A DNA stretch of 64,000 nucleotides from Tropicimonas marinistellae (GCF_001509585.1 NZ_LNCI01000005.1:186001-250000), one strand, 5' to 3'. Shown: positions 46,004 to 56,790, counted from the stretch's first letter. Notes: generated from the letters alone by a model not told the origin. A program made the numbers and translations.

Positions 46004-46594
46004 ATGTACAACATTGCGAGGGATAGATTGGTACTGAGTTCTGCGGGGCAAAACCTGCTCCGGATCCTGATTGCATCCTATTTTCTGGCCGGAGCAATCG
46101 GAATAATCCCGGGAACGGATCTGACACCGATGTTCCTCCGTTTCCTGCCCATGCCCCTCGCCGGGCTTGCGAGCGGCAGCCTCGTTTTCCTGCTGTCTTA
46201 CCTCGTGATGATCGGGGTCTGGCTCCGTGGTGCCGCTCTCACACTGGGAATTCTCACCTTCTGGTCGAGCTACCTGCGCATGCTGGATCTCGGCATCGTC
46301 GACGAACTCGGCGGGTTCTGGCGGGATCTGGCACTGATTGCAGCGCTTATGCTGACCTATGCCGAAACCGATCCGCGCAACCACGGCAAGCGCTCTCCCC
46401 TTCGGCGCAAGATCGCGCCGCGCACGGTCGACCCGCGGGCGGTCGTCATCCCGGAAGAGGACGAGAAGCAACCGCTCACCGCCCAACGGGCCCGGATCGC
46501 GGATCGCCGCCGGGAGCACATGCGCGAACCGGTATCGGTGGAAGAACTCGAGGACATTTTCCGCGAGGAATTCGAAATCGCTCGCTCGAACTGA
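46004..46594 (+). CDS. DoxX-like membrane protein
   Basis: 196 aa from ATG 46004; earlier in-frame starts have no better ribosome site. Four hydrophobic segments (LLRILIASYFLAGAIGIIPG; LAGLASGSLVFLLSYLVMIG; GAALTLGILTFWSSYLRML; FWRDLALIAALMLTYAETD) match the DoxX/DoxD four-helix fold. A long charged cytoplasmic tail (RRKIAPRTVDPRAVVIPEED ... EELEDIFREEFEIARSN) is an addition specific to related alphaproteobacterial proteins. The function is unknown. It ends at a clear terminator. Confidence 0.75.
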   Translation: MYNIARDRLVLSSAGQNLLRILIASYFLAGAIGIIPGTDLTPMFLRFLPMPLAGLASGSLVFLLSYLVMIGVWLRGAALTLGILTFWSSYLRMLDLGIVDELGGFWRDLALIAALMLTYAETDPRNHGKRSPLRRKIAPRTVDPRAVVIPEEDEKQPLTAQRARIADRRREHMREPVSVEELEDIFREEFEIARSN

Positions 46595-46630
46595 CCGCAA
46601 CTGCGTTCGACATACGGGCACACAATGAAG

Positions 46631-46656
46631 AACCGGACCAGCATTGGTCCGGTTTT
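46631..46656 (+). terminator. Rho-independent terminator
   Basis: A perfect 10-bp stem AACCGGACCA / TGGTCCGGTT with loop GCAT, followed by TTC. It sits 36 bases after the DoxX-like gene and ahead of trmFO. Confidence 0.8.
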
Positions 46657-46782
46657 CTGCTTTCAGCGCGTACGGTGCGCAGGCACACGGGGCGCCATTC
46701 ACCGAAAAGCGCATTGCCGGAACACGCGGAATCCACGACCCTGTGCCTTTTCAAACCGCAGGCTATCCCCTAGATCGCTTGC

Positions 46783-48165
46783 ATGACACGCGCAATTCAC
46801 ATCGTCGGAGGCGGAATGGCCGGCTCCGAAGCCGCCTGGCAAGCCGCACAGGCCGGTGTTCCGGTCGTTCTGCATGAAATGCGGCCGAGCGTCGGCACAT
46901 TTGCCCACCAGACCGGCAACCTTGCCGAGATGGTCTGTTCCAATTCCTTCCGCTCGGACGACGACGAGAACAATGCCGTCGGCCTGCTACACTGGGAGAT
47001 GCGGGCGGCCGGCGGGCTCATCATGACAACCGCTGACGCACATGCCCTGCCCGCCGGTGGTGCGCTGGCGGTGGACCGCGATCCGTTCTCCGAGGAGGTT
47101 ACGCGAAAGCTGCGCGCGCATCCGCTGGTGACGGTCAAGGAAGGTGAGGTCACCGCCCTGCCCGGCCCCGACGACGGCCCAGTCATCATCGCCACGGGCC
47201 CGCTCACGTCCGGCGCGTTGGCTGATGCGATTGCCGCGGAAACCGGCCAAGAGAGCCTCGCGTTTTTCGATGCCATCGCTCCCATCGTCTACTTTGACTC
47301 CGTTGACATGGGCACAGCCTGGATGCAGTCGCGCTACGACAAGGGCGAAACAGAGGAAGAGCGCACCGCCTACCTCAACTGCCCCATGACCCGCGACCAG
47401 TACGAGGCGTTTATCGACGCCCTGCTCGTCGCAGAGAAAACCGAGTTCCACGACGGTGAAACAGCTCGGTACTTCGACGGTTGTCTGCCAATCGAAGTGA
47501 TGGCGGAGCGCGGCCGGGAGACACTGCGGCACGGGCCTATGAAGCCGGTCGGGCTTACCAACCGGCACAAACCGGACGAGAAGGCCTACGCGGTGGTCCA
47601 GCTCAGGCGCGACAATGCGCTCGGGACACTCTACAACATCGTGGGCTTTCAAACGAAGATGAAGTACGGCGCGCAAGCAACTGTATTCCGGATGATTCCC
47701 GGCCTGGAAAACGCGCGTTTTGCGCGTCTGGGTGGCATTCATCGAAATACATTCATCAATTCACCTACGCTGCTTGACGGTGAAATGCGCCTGCGCAGCA
47801 AACCCCATATTCGACTTGCCGGGCAAATCACCGGCGTAGAGGGGTACGTCGAAAGCGCCGCAATGGGCCTATTGGCCGGGCGCATGGCGGCGGCCGAAGT
47901 TCTGGGCCACGTCTTGCCGCCCGTGCCCGTCGACACCGCCATGGGCGCGCTGGTGACACATATCACCGGTGGCGCAGACGCTAAGACGTTCCAGCCGATG
48001 AACGTCAATTTCGGGCTTTTCCGCCCTGTGGAAGCCAAGGGCGGGCGGCGCGGTCGAAAGGTCCGTTACAAGCTCTACACAGACCGTGCGAAAGAGGCCT
48101 GGCGCAATTGGCTGGAAACCGTCACGCCGCCCGAATCCGCCGAACGAGAACCTGTAGCACCGTGA
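46783..48165 (+). CDS. trmFO: Methylenetetrahydrofolate-tRNA (uracil-54-C5)-methyltransferase, FAD-dependent
   Basis: 460 aa enzyme forming ribothymidine at position 54 of tRNA with methylene-THF and FADH2. The FAD-binding [20 protein letters not shown] is at the N-terminus. Landmark family text includes [28 protein letters not shown], the Cys-containing [40 protein letters not shown] and [32 protein letters not shown] comes near the end. The length is normal. Its stop overlaps the GTG of the small membrane protein gene (GTGA). Confidence 0.97.
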   Translation: MTRAIHIVGGGMAGSEAAWQAAQAGVPVVLHEMRPSVGTFAHQTGNLAEMVCSNSFRSDDDENNAVGLLHWEMRAAGGLIMTTADAHALPAGGALAVDRDPFSEEVTRKLRAHPLVTVKEGEVTALPGPDDGPVIIATGPLTSGALADAIAAETGQESLAFFDAIAPIVYFDSVDMGTAWMQSRYDKGETEEERTAYLNCPMTRDQYEAFIDALLVAEKTEFHDGETARYFDGCLPIEVMAERGRETLRHGPMKPVGLTNRHKPDEKAYAVVQLRRDNALGTLYNIVGFQTKMKYGAQATVFRMIPGLENARFARLGGIHRNTFINSPTLLDGEMRLRSKPHIRLAGQITGVEGYVESAAMGLLAGRMAAAEVLGHVLPPVPVDTAMGALVTHITGGADAKTFQPMNVNFGLFRPVEAKGGRRGRKVRYKLYTDRAKEAWRNWLETVTPPESAEREPVAP

Positions 48166-48350
48166 ATTACGTTCTTGCCCTCCTGCTACCACCGCTTTCG
48201 ATCATGCTGGCTGGACGTCCATTTGTCGGGATCATCGTCTTCCTGATCTGGGTGCCAGCGATCATTTTTTCCGGCGGGCTCACCCATCCCATGTTCATCT
48301 TGCTGGCCTGGCTGCTAATTCATCAGAGCAGCGTCGCGCGCGACCGCTGA
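48162..48350 (+). CDS. Pmp3/YqaE (UPF0057) family small membrane protein
   Basis: 62 aa from a GTG that overlaps the trmFO stop (GTGA), indicating translational coupling. Two hydrophobic helices ([17 protein letters not shown] and [17 protein letters not shown], then [10 protein letters not shown]) with the PP motif match the Pmp3 proteolipid family, linked in other organisms to cation stress and membrane potential. Confidence 0.75.
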   Translation: MNYVLALLLPPLSIMLAGRPFVGIIVFLIWVPAIIFSGGLTHPMFILLAWLLIHQSSVARDR

Positions 48351-48504
48351 CGCATTCGCGGTTCCTGTTTCCGGTTCCATCCGGATTGAGGATTGGCTGA
48401 TTCATGAAGAGTAGACATCCGGCGACGCCCCGCGACGACCGCTTCACGGCGAGGTTTCCCAGATCAACGTTGGCGAGCGCCCGATGTCGCGATACGAACA
48501 CGGG

Positions 48505-49356
48505 ATGATCACGCGTTTCGCACCTTCGCCGACAGGACCGCTCCACCTCGGCCACGCGTATTCAGCGGTTCTGGCCTATGAACTTGCGCGCGAAGCCGGT
48601 GGGACCTTTCTTTTGCGGATCGAAGACATCGACCGCAGCCGCGCGCGGCAGGAATGGGAGAGTTTGATCTATCGGGACCTTCATTGGCTTGGTCTCGACT
48701 GGCCGGTCCCCGTGCTCCGTCAATCCGAGCGCCAGCGTGCCTACCGCGACGCGCTGGACGGGCTTTGGCGACGCGGTCTTCTCTATCCGTGTCGCTGCCG
48801 CCGACGGGACATCGCCGAGGCAAGCCGGGCACCGCAGGAAGGCGCTGGCCCGATTGTCGGACCCGACGGGATCGTCTATCCCGGCACCTGCCGGAATCGC
48901 CCGCGCCGCGGTTTCCTGCCTGACGATGCGCTCCGTCTTGACATGGAAAAGGCCGTCGAAATCGTTGAAACTGTTTCATTCATTGAAGATGGGCGTGGAA
49001 GCCACGGGGAAACCGGCGCATTTTCGATTTCGGCGACACACTTGATCGAGCATATCGGCGATATCGTATTGGCTCGGCGCGACATGGGAACATCCTATCA
49101 CCTCGCTGTCGTGCTCGACGATGCCGCTCAGGCGATCACCCACGTCGTGCGCGGAGAGGATCTGTTCCCGGCCACCGCAATCCACGTGCTATTGCAGAAG
49201 CTCATGAACCTTCCGACGCCCCGTTATCATCACCACCGCTTGATCCGTGACGATTCTGGCAAGCGGCTCGCCAAACGCGACGACGCGCGGGCAATATCGA
49301 AATACCGCGACGACGGAGTGTCGCCACTGGAGGTCCGCCACATGGTTGGCCTATAG
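48505..49356 (+). CDS. gluQ: Glutamyl-queuosine tRNA(Asp) synthetase
   Basis: 283 aa from ATG 48505 (family starts MITRFAPSPTG); ATG 48484 would add seven residues. It is a truncated GluRS-like enzyme that attaches Glu to queuosine-34 of tRNA-Asp. It has the HIGH variant in GPLHLGHAYSA and the KMSKS-like GKRLAKRD. The zinc-site cysteines are in LYPCRCRRRD and YPGTC. The anticodon-binding domain of GluRS is absent, as in the family. The gene is convergent with hisI. Confidence 0.92.
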   Translation: MITRFAPSPTGPLHLGHAYSAVLAYELAREAGGTFLLRIEDIDRSRARQEWESLIYRDLHWLGLDWPVPVLRQSERQRAYRDALDGLWRRGLLYPCRCRRRDIAEASRAPQEGAGPIVGPDGIVYPGTCRNRPRRGFLPDDALRLDMEKAVEIVETVSFIEDGRGSHGETGAFSISATHLIEHIGDIVLARRDMGTSYHLAVVLDDAAQAITHVVRGEDLFPATAIHVLLQKLMNLPTPRYHHHRLIRDDSGKRLAKRDDARAISKYRDDGVSPLEVRHMVGL

Positions 49357-49387
49357 GGCGTTGCGCCATTCGAGGCGCACTACCATC

Positions 49388-49747
49388 TCATGCCATCGGG
49401 GTGAGGATTTCGACCTCGTCACCCTCTCTGATCGCCGTGTAGAAGCAACTTCGGCGGTTGGTATGGCAAGCCGGCCCGGTTTGACGAACGATCACCAGAA
49501 GGCAGTCGCGGTCGCAGTCGACCCGCATCTCCACCAATTCCTGCACATGTCCGGAGGACTCCCCCTTGATCCAGAACGAACTTCTGGATCTGGACCAATA
49601 CGTTACACGGCCGCTTGCAAGTGTCTTCTCAACGGCCTCGGCGTTCATCCACGCCATCATTAGCACCTCACCGGAGCCTTCTTGCTGCGCAATTGCGGGG
49701 ATGAGCCCCTGTGCGTCAAAGCACAGGCTCTGCGGATCGAAGGCCAT
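49388..49747 (-). CDS. hisI: Phosphoribosyl-AMP cyclohydrolase
   Basis: 119 aa from an ATG with AAAGGAG upstream; the long frame to 50278 is not real beyond this start. It is the third step of histidine synthesis and opens the adenine ring of PR-AMP. The family motifs MMAWMNAEAVEKTLASGRVT, YWSRSRSSFWIKGESSG and the metal/zinc site VDCDRDCLLVIVRQTGPACH are intact. It is separate from hisE, as usual in alphaproteobacteria. Confidence 0.95.
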   Translation of the reverse strand: MAFDPQSLCFDAQGLIPAIAQQEGSGEVLMMAWMNAEAVEKTLASGRVTYWSRSRSSFWIKGESSGHVQELVEMRVDCDRDCLLVIVRQTGPACHTNRRSCFYTAIREGDEVEILTPMA

Positions 49748-49813
49748 CGGATGCTCCTTTGCATTTGTAGCCGCACCGGATATGAAGAGATCTACCGCTC
49801 CGGAGGACAGGCA

Positions 49814-50260
49814 ATGGCCGCCGAAACCGATCTCGTCAAGCTCTATTCCGGACGCATTCTTGCGTTGGCGGCCGACATCCCGCACCTCGGTCGGCTGGAC
49901 GCCCCTTCTGCAACGGTTGTGAAGCGGGCGCCGCTCTGTGGTTCGACCGTTACGGTGGACCTTGTCGTGCGTGGCGGTCGCGTTGCCGAATTTGCCCAAG
50001 ACGTGAAAGCCTGCGCACTCGGGCAGGCATCTGCGGCAATTCTTGGCTCTCAGGTGATCGGTCGAGACCGCGCCGAGATTGAACGTGCGAGAAACCAGTT
50101 GGCCGCCATGTTGCGGCAAGGTGGCCCCGTGCCGGACGCGCCTTTCAATGGGCTTGAAGTTCTGCTTCCGGCACGTGACTTCACGAACCGACATGCTTCT
50201 ATCCTGCTGGCCTATGACGCAACGCTTGAGGCGCTGGTCGAAGCGGAGAAGGCGGCCTGA
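49814..50260 (+). CDS. IscU/NifU-N-like Fe-S scaffold family protein, two of three Cys kept
   Basis: 148 aa from an ATG with GGAGG eight bases upstream. The first Cys region (VVKRAPLCGSTVTVDLVV) and second (VKACALGQASAAIL) align with the IscU/NifU N-terminal fold. At the third Cys position the text is FTNRHASILLAYDATLEAL, with no Cys. This divergent family is found beside hisI in alphaproteobacteria. The two-Cys pattern argues against a standard IscU scaffold role; it may bind a cluster differently or serve as a target protein. It starts 66 bases from the hisI start, divergent. Confidence 0.8.
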   Translation: MAAETDLVKLYSGRILALAADIPHLGRLDAPSATVVKRAPLCGSTVTVDLVVRGGRVAEFAQDVKACALGQASAAILGSQVIGRDRAEIERARNQLAAMLRQGGPVPDAPFNGLEVLLPARDFTNRHASILLAYDATLEALVEAEKAA

Positions 50261-50407
50261 GGCCTGCACGGCGCCCAAGGCTGCCTTGCACGCCCGACTT
50301 CGCTGTTGCCGAGGTGCCTCCGCGGGCGTAGAGCGGGCACGATGGGGCTCGCCGCACGTGCGTGAACTTCCGGTCTACGACAGCGGCAAGTACGGCGACG
50401 GGTTCCG

Positions 50408-50421
50408 TTGACTTTGGTCAA
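50408..50421. promoter_or_regulatory. FNR/CRP-type palindrome upstream of ubiT
   Basis: TTGAC-TTTG-GTCAA is a perfect 5-4-5 palindrome with the spacing of FNR/DNR-family sites (consensus TTGAT-n4-ATCAA). It is centred 40 bases upstream of the ubiT start codon. O2-independent ubiquinone genes would be expected under such control. Binding is inferred, not shown. Confidence 0.65.
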
Positions 50422-50454
50422 GGTTGCCCCGCCCATGTGTGATAGCTGCGTGTC

Positions 50455-50976
50455 ATGACGCCGACTGCCCCCGAAAACAGCGCCACGACAGACCAACGCG
50501 TGCCGTTCCGTCTTGCCGATGTTCCGGTGCCACTCCTGCCGTTGCAACCGATATTGTACCGCATTGTGCGGCGCATAGCGCGGATGCACCCGGAGGTCTT
50601 CGATCGGCTGGGGGCTCATCAACGCACGGATTTCGTGATCGACCTCACTGATTTGCCGCTGGCGCTGCACTTGCGGCCCAATCCTCGCGCGCTCGTCTTC
50701 CGGGCGGTTCGAAAAGACCGCCTTCCGCCTCACAAAGCGCATATCGCGGGCGACGTGCTGATGCTCCTTCGGATGCTGGATGCGGAAATCGACGGCGACG
50801 CGATTTTCTTTTCGCGCGATCTGCTGATCTCCGGCGACACGGAAGCAGTGGTGACGTTGCGCAATGCGCTCGACGACGTCGAAGGTTCGATTGCCGAGGA
50901 TGTGGCCGACATGTTCGGCGCGCCAGGACGGCTCGCACTTCGACGACTACGCGCCTTGGCCGAAAACTCCGAGTGA
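50455..50976 (+). CDS. ubiT: O2-independent ubiquinone biosynthesis accessory factor UbiT (SCP2 domain)
   Basis: 173 aa lipid-carrier protein of the SCP2 sterol-binding fold. Family text includes VPLLPLQPILYRIVRRIARM (hydrophobic helix), DRLGAHQRTDFVIDLTDLPL and HKAHIAGDVLMLLRMLDAEI, closing with DGDAIFFSRDLLISGDTEAV. UbiT holds quinone intermediates for the UbiU-UbiV hydroxylases. Its stop overlaps a GTG upstream of ubiU. It is the first gene of the ubiT-ubiU-ubiV operon, behind an FNR-type palindrome. Confidence 0.88.
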   Translation: MTPTAPENSATTDQRVPFRLADVPVPLLPLQPILYRIVRRIARMHPEVFDRLGAHQRTDFVIDLTDLPLALHLRPNPRALVFRAVRKDRLPPHKAHIAGDVLMLLRMLDAEIDGDAIFFSRDLLISGDTEAVVTLRNALDDVEGSIAEDVADMFGAPGRLALRRLRALAENSE

Positions 50977-50996
50977 CAGAAACGAAGGCAATCGAA

Positions 50997-51995
50997 ATGA
51001 CGACAGGTGAACTCGTCTGCCCTGCTGGTACACCGGCCGCGCTGCGAACAGCGGTGGATGCCGGAGCGGACTCGATCTACTGCGGATTTCAGAACGCAAC
51101 CAATGCACGAAATTTCCCAGGATTGAACTTCACGCCCCAAGAGCTTGGAAAGGCGGTCCAATATGCGCACGAGAAGGGTGCGAAGGTACTTCTCGCGCTC
51201 AACACCTACCCGCCCGAAGGTAAGTTCGGCCTGTGGCGCGAAGCGGCCGACCTGGGGGCCGACCTCGATGTGGATGCCTATATCGTGGCCGACATGGGTG
51301 TTGCCGCCTATGTCGCAGACAACCATCCGGACAAGCGGCTTCACCTGTCGGTGCAGGCGGCGGCCGCCAGCCCTGATGCGATCCGCTACTACGTGCGCGA
51401 ATTCGGTGTAAGGCGGGTGGTGCTGCCGCGGATACTGACGATCCCTGAGATCCGCGAGATCAAGCAGGAGATCCCTTGCGAGATCGAAACCTTCATCTTT
51501 GGCAACCACGGGCTGATGGTGGAAGGCCGGTGTTCGCTGACCAATTACGCTACTGGCTTGTCGACCAACATGGACGGCGTCTGCTCCCCCGCGCATCTGG
51601 TCGAGTACCGCCGCGACGCCGAAGGAGGCATGGCGACGCGCCTTGGCCCCTTCACCATCGACCGCTTCGGACCGGACGAAAGCGCCGGCTACCCCACGAT
51701 CTGCAAGGGGCGGTTCTGCAATTCGGAGCATCCTGAAGGATACTACGCCTTTGAAGAACCGATAAGCCTGAACCTCTCGCGCCTTTTGCCTGAACTGATG
51801 GACGCCGGCGTCAACGCGTTCAAGATCGAGGGCCGCCAACGCAGCCGCGCCTACGTGAAAAAGGTAGTCGCCGCATTCCGCGCGGCGGTGGACGATATCC
51901 GCGACGGCCTAGAGCCTGCCCTGTCCGATCTCGCGGCACTGACCGAGGGACAAAAGCAGACCGAAGGCGCGTACAAGACGAAGAAATGGCGGTAG
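50997..51995 (+). CDS. ubiU: O2-independent ubiquinone hydroxylation protein UbiU (U32 family)
   Basis: 332 aa; ATG 50997 has AAGG eight bases upstream and gives the family start ELVCPAGTPAALR, while GTG 50973 would add eight residues. It has the peptidase-U32 barrel with NATNARNFPGLNFTPQELGK and FIFGNHGLMVEGRCSLTNYA. Cluster-ligand candidates are C179, C196, C236 and C241 (GRCSL, GVCSP, TICKGRFC). The segment aligned with E. coli C169 reads GNHG without Cys, so the ligand set may differ. With UbiV it hydroxylates ubiquinone precursors using prephenate instead of O2. Confidence 0.9.
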   Translation: MTTGELVCPAGTPAALRTAVDAGADSIYCGFQNATNARNFPGLNFTPQELGKAVQYAHEKGAKVLLALNTYPPEGKFGLWREAADLGADLDVDAYIVADMGVAAYVADNHPDKRLHLSVQAAAASPDAIRYYVREFGVRRVVLPRILTIPEIREIKQEIPCEIETFIFGNHGLMVEGRCSLTNYATGLSTNMDGVCSPAHLVEYRRDAEGGMATRLGPFTIDRFGPDESAGYPTICKGRFCNSEHPEGYYAFEEPISLNLSRLLPELMDAGVNAFKIEGRQRSRAYVKKVVAAFRAAVDDIRDGLEPALSDLAALTEGQKQTEGAYKTKKWR

Positions 51996-51999
51996 CAGC

Positions 52000-52923
52000 A
52001 TGACACCCGGACTGACGATCGGCCCGATCCACTACTTCTGGGCGGCGGAGAAGAAGCGCGATTTCTATGCCCGGATTGCCGACGAGGCGCCGGTCGACAC
52101 GGTCTACCTGGGCGAGGTGATCTGCTCCAAGCGTCAGCCGTTTTTTGACCAGCATCTGCCCGAGGTGGCGGAGCGGCTGTCGCGTGCAGGCAAGCGGGTC
52201 GTATTCAGCGGGTTGGCCGAAGTCATGCTGAAGCGCGAACGCAAGGCCTGCGCCGAGCTGGCCGGACAAAACGAGTTGGAGATCGAGGTCAACAACGCAG
52301 CGGCGCTGTTCCATCTGCCACCTGGGCGCAGGCACCGCATTGGCCCGTTCATGATGGTCTACAACGGCGAAACCCTGGCCCATCTGGCGGAGCGCGGCGC
52401 AACCCATGTCACGGTTCCAGTGGAGATGCCCGCAACATCCGTGGCCGGCATGGCGCAGCGCGCGGCTGCACTCGGGGTTGGGCTGGAGGTGCAGGTCTTC
52501 GGCCGCGCTGGTCTCGCGACCTCGGCCCGCTGCTATCATGCGCGAGCCTATGGGCGCACGAAGGATAATTGCCAATTCGTTTGCGAAGAGCACTCCGATG
52601 GACTCCCGCTCGACACCCGCGATGGCGAGGCCTTCCTACGGGTAAACGGCATCCAGACCCTGTCGCATTCCTATGTGAACCTCTTTGCCGAAGTTCCCGC
52701 AATGGCGGAAATCGGTGTGACGGATCTGCGGCTGTTGCCGCAGGACACCGACATGGTCGCCGTCGCCAGCGTGTTCGACGACATACGGAATGCTCGCATT
52801 GACACGACGGAGGCCGAGGCGCGTTTCGACGAGATCCCGATAGAGGCGCCATTCTCGAACGGCTTCTGGTACGGGGAAGCCGGGCACCGCCGGATCGAAG
52901 CCAACGCACGCCCGCTGGCCTGA
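52000..52923 (+). CDS. ubiV: O2-independent ubiquinone hydroxylation protein UbiV (U32 family)
   Basis: 307 aa partner of UbiU, four bases downstream of it. It shows FWAAEKKRDFYARIADEAPV, DTVYLGEVICSKRQPFF, GRAGLATSARCYHARAYGRT and DNCQFVC. The four Cys C42, C178, C191 and C195 reproduce the C-n-C-x12-C-x3-C pattern that holds the [4Fe-4S] cluster in E. coli UbiV. It is required for anaerobic ubiquinone synthesis. It is the last gene of the operon. Confidence 0.92.
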   Translation: MTPGLTIGPIHYFWAAEKKRDFYARIADEAPVDTVYLGEVICSKRQPFFDQHLPEVAERLSRAGKRVVFSGLAEVMLKRERKACAELAGQNELEIEVNNAAALFHLPPGRRHRIGPFMMVYNGETLAHLAERGATHVTVPVEMPATSVAGMAQRAAALGVGLEVQVFGRAGLATSARCYHARAYGRTKDNCQFVCEEHSDGLPLDTRDGEAFLRVNGIQTLSHSYVNLFAEVPAMAEIGVTDLRLLPQDTDMVAVASVFDDIRNARIDTTEAEARFDEIPIEAPFSNGFWYGEAGHRRIEANARPLA

Positions 52924-52961
52924 GACGGAACAGCCGACCGCGACCGCTCCCGCCCGTCGTG

Positions 52962-52980
52962 GGCGCATCCCAGATGCGCC
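52962..52980 (+). terminator. Hairpin downstream of ubiV
   Basis: An 8-bp stem GGCGCATC / GATGCGCC with loop CCA, followed by TCCTTCCTTC. It lies between the convergent ubiV and guaB genes and could serve both strands. Confidence 0.65.
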
Positions 52981-53052
52981 TCCTTCCTTCGGGCCCGCCC
53001 GCGCGTGTTCCAAGCGCCTGCGAACGGTCAAGCCGGTGGTGTCTTCGTCACG

Positions 53053-54866
<1,814 letters not shown>

Positions 54867-55649
54867 ATGACGGATATCACCGACCACGGTCAAACCACGA
54901 TCAACGCACTGGCCCAATCCCATGGCCTGTCGACGCAGGCGGTGGAGCAGATGGCGCGTGCTGTCGCCCAGGGAGGCGGCACCATGGCGCAGTTCAATAT
55001 CCCCGAGTTGGGCGGCTCCGGCCAATGGATGGCTGGTGGCATGACCATGGTTGGAGATATGTTCAACAACGGTCTCAAGTACCAGGTCGAGACGCTGTGT
55101 AACGACCTCACAAACGCGATGTCCGTCGCGCCGTTTTTTGCCGTTCCGCAAACCATTGCCGGCAGCGCCTGGTGGCCGGCGGATCTGGGTCAACCGGCGT
55201 CGGTTGGCGGGCAGAACCAGGTGCGCTATGCCTATTTTCCGCAGGCGCGCCGCATCGCCTTCGACCCCGGCACGGGCGCACCCATCGTGTTGCTGGACAC
55301 GCTGGATCATCAGATCGGCGGCTGGGGACAACAACAATCCGGTCCGGGAGATCCCTACGCTGGCATCAGCTTCTCCAGCCAGTATGGCCAGTTCGCACTC
55401 TCGTCTCTGCCGAAGGCTGGCGATACGCCCACTGCCGGTCCGGATGTTGGCACGCCTGTCGCGCAGCCTTCTGCTCCGCAACCGACGCAATACGTCGAAC
55501 CAGCCGTTGAGGCGCCCTCCGGCGCGCCGAACACCGCAGGCGATGATCCGTTCGCACTGCTTGAAAAGCTCGGAAGCCTCAGGGACGCGGGGGTCCTGAC
55601 AGACGAGGAATTCAATCAGAAGAAAGCCGAGATCTTGGCCCGCATCTGA
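54867..55649 (+). CDS. SHOCT-domain protein
   Basis: 260 aa. The N-terminal helical part contains DHGQTTINALAQSHGLSTQA and a Gly/Met-rich segment (GGSGQWMAGGMTMVGDMF). A beta-rich middle includes YAYFPQARRIAFDPGTG. A Pro/Ala-rich linker (about 185-225) leads to a C-terminal SHOCT domain (DPFALLEKLGSLRDAGVLTD then EEFNQKKAEILARI). SHOCT is an oligomerisation or membrane-association helix pair at the ends of many proteins; the function here is unknown. No signal peptide is obvious. Confidence 0.8.
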   Translation: MTDITDHGQTTINALAQSHGLSTQAVEQMARAVAQGGGTMAQFNIPELGGSGQWMAGGMTMVGDMFNNGLKYQVETLCNDLTNAMSVAPFFAVPQTIAGSAWWPADLGQPASVGGQNQVRYAYFPQARRIAFDPGTGAPIVLLDTLDHQIGGWGQQQSGPGDPYAGISFSSQYGQFALSSLPKAGDTPTAGPDVGTPVAQPSAPQPTQYVEPAVEAPSGAPNTAGDDPFALLEKLGSLRDAGVLTDEEFNQKKAEILARI

Positions 55650-55677
55650 TCGGACAGACCGGGCCAACCGGCCTCAT

Positions 55678-56772
55678 TTAACGGTAGAGCAGCGAGATCC
55701 CGTCGAGGAACACGTGCACCTTCTCGGGCGCCGCGGCGAGGTTCAGCGTCTGACCTTTCAACCCACGGTGGATGCCCGGAAGCTTGGCGATGACAGGCTC
55801 CATCCCCTCGGAGTCGGGCACGAAGAAGAGGAGCGTGACCTCGCCGAGGTTCTCCTGCACGTCGACCTTGCCGGAGTAGGACTCCACGGTCTCATCGGTC
55901 AGTTGCAGATCCTCTGGCCGGATACCGACATTGACCCGTGCGCCCATGTCGCCGGCTTTCGACGGATATGCGGATTGCACGATACCGTGCCCACCGTCGA
56001 GGCGTACCTTGGTGTGTTCGCCGGTCTCGACGATCTCCCCGGGGAAAAGGTTCATCGCCGGAGAGCCGATGAACTGGGCAACGAACTCGTTCTGTGGCTT
56101 TTCGTACAGCTCCAGCGGCGTGCCGACCTGGCTGATGCCCTTGTTCGCCAGGACCACGATGCGCGAGGCGAGCGTCATCGCTTCCACCTGGTCGTGGGTG
56201 ACGTAGATCATCGTGCGGTCCGGCATGCTTTCCTTGAGCTGGGCAATCTCCAGCCGCGTGGCAACCCGCAGGGCCGCGTCGAGGTTGGAAAGGGGTTCGT
56301 CGAACAGGAACACCTTGGGATCGCGCACAATGCAGCGTCCGATCGCCACCCGTTGCCGTTGACCGCCCGAGAGCGCCTTGGGCAAGCGGTCGAGATAGGG
56401 GGTGAGTTGGAGGATGTCGGCGGCCTTGTTCACGGCCGTATCGATCTCCGCTTTGCTCATCTTGGCCAGCTTCAGGGCGAAGGCCATGTTGTCACGTACG
56501 GTCATGTGCGGATAGAGCGCGTAGGACTGGAACACCATCGCGATGCCACGTTGCGCTGGTGGGACGTCGTTCACGACCTGCCCATCGATCTGTAGCTCGC
56601 CGCCGGTAATTTTCTCCAGTCCGGCAATCATGCGCAGCAGCGTGGACTTGCCGCAACCCGAGGGTCCGACGAAGACGATCAACTCGCCTGCGTCGATGTC
56701 GAGGTTGATGTCCTTGAGCACGGAAACGTCGCCGTAGCTCTTCGCGACGTTGGTGAGTTTCAATCCGGCCAT
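55678..56772 (-). CDS. aglK: Alpha-glucoside ABC transporter ATP-binding protein
   Basis: 364 aa MalK/UgpC-type ATPase. Walker A GPSGCGKST (residues 36-44), Q-loop VFQSYALYPHMTVRDNM, signature LSGGQRQRVAIGRCIV, Walker B VFLFDEPLSNLDA and H-loop YVTHDQVEAMTLA are intact. The C-terminal TOBE/MalK regulatory domain (about 240-360) includes VNVGIRPEDLQL. It is the last gene of the aglEFGAK operon and energises uptake of maltose, sucrose or trehalose-like alpha-glucosides. The assignment rests on the operon layout known from Sinorhizobium. Confidence 0.92.
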   Translation of the reverse strand: MAGLKLTNVAKSYGDVSVLKDINLDIDAGELIVFVGPSGCGKSTLLRMIAGLEKITGGELQIDGQVVNDVPPAQRGIAMVFQSYALYPHMTVRDNMAFALKLAKMSKAEIDTAVNKAADILQLTPYLDRLPKALSGGQRQRVAIGRCIVRDPKVFLFDEPLSNLDAALRVATRLEIAQLKESMPDRTMIYVTHDQVEAMTLASRIVVLANKGISQVGTPLELYEKPQNEFVAQFIGSPAMNLFPGEIVETGEHTKVRLDGGHGIVQSAYPSKAGDMGARVNVGIRPEDLQLTDETVESYSGKVDVQENLGEVTLLFFVPDSEGMEPVIAKLPGIHRGLKGQTLNLAAAPEKVHVFLDGISLLYR

Positions 56773-56790
56773 GTCCTGCGTCTCCCCTGC

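Noticed and set aside
49748-50278. Upstream extension of the hisI frame to 296 codons
   Set aside because: The extension is antisense to the IscU-like gene, while hisI has a strong ribosome site at its own ATG.
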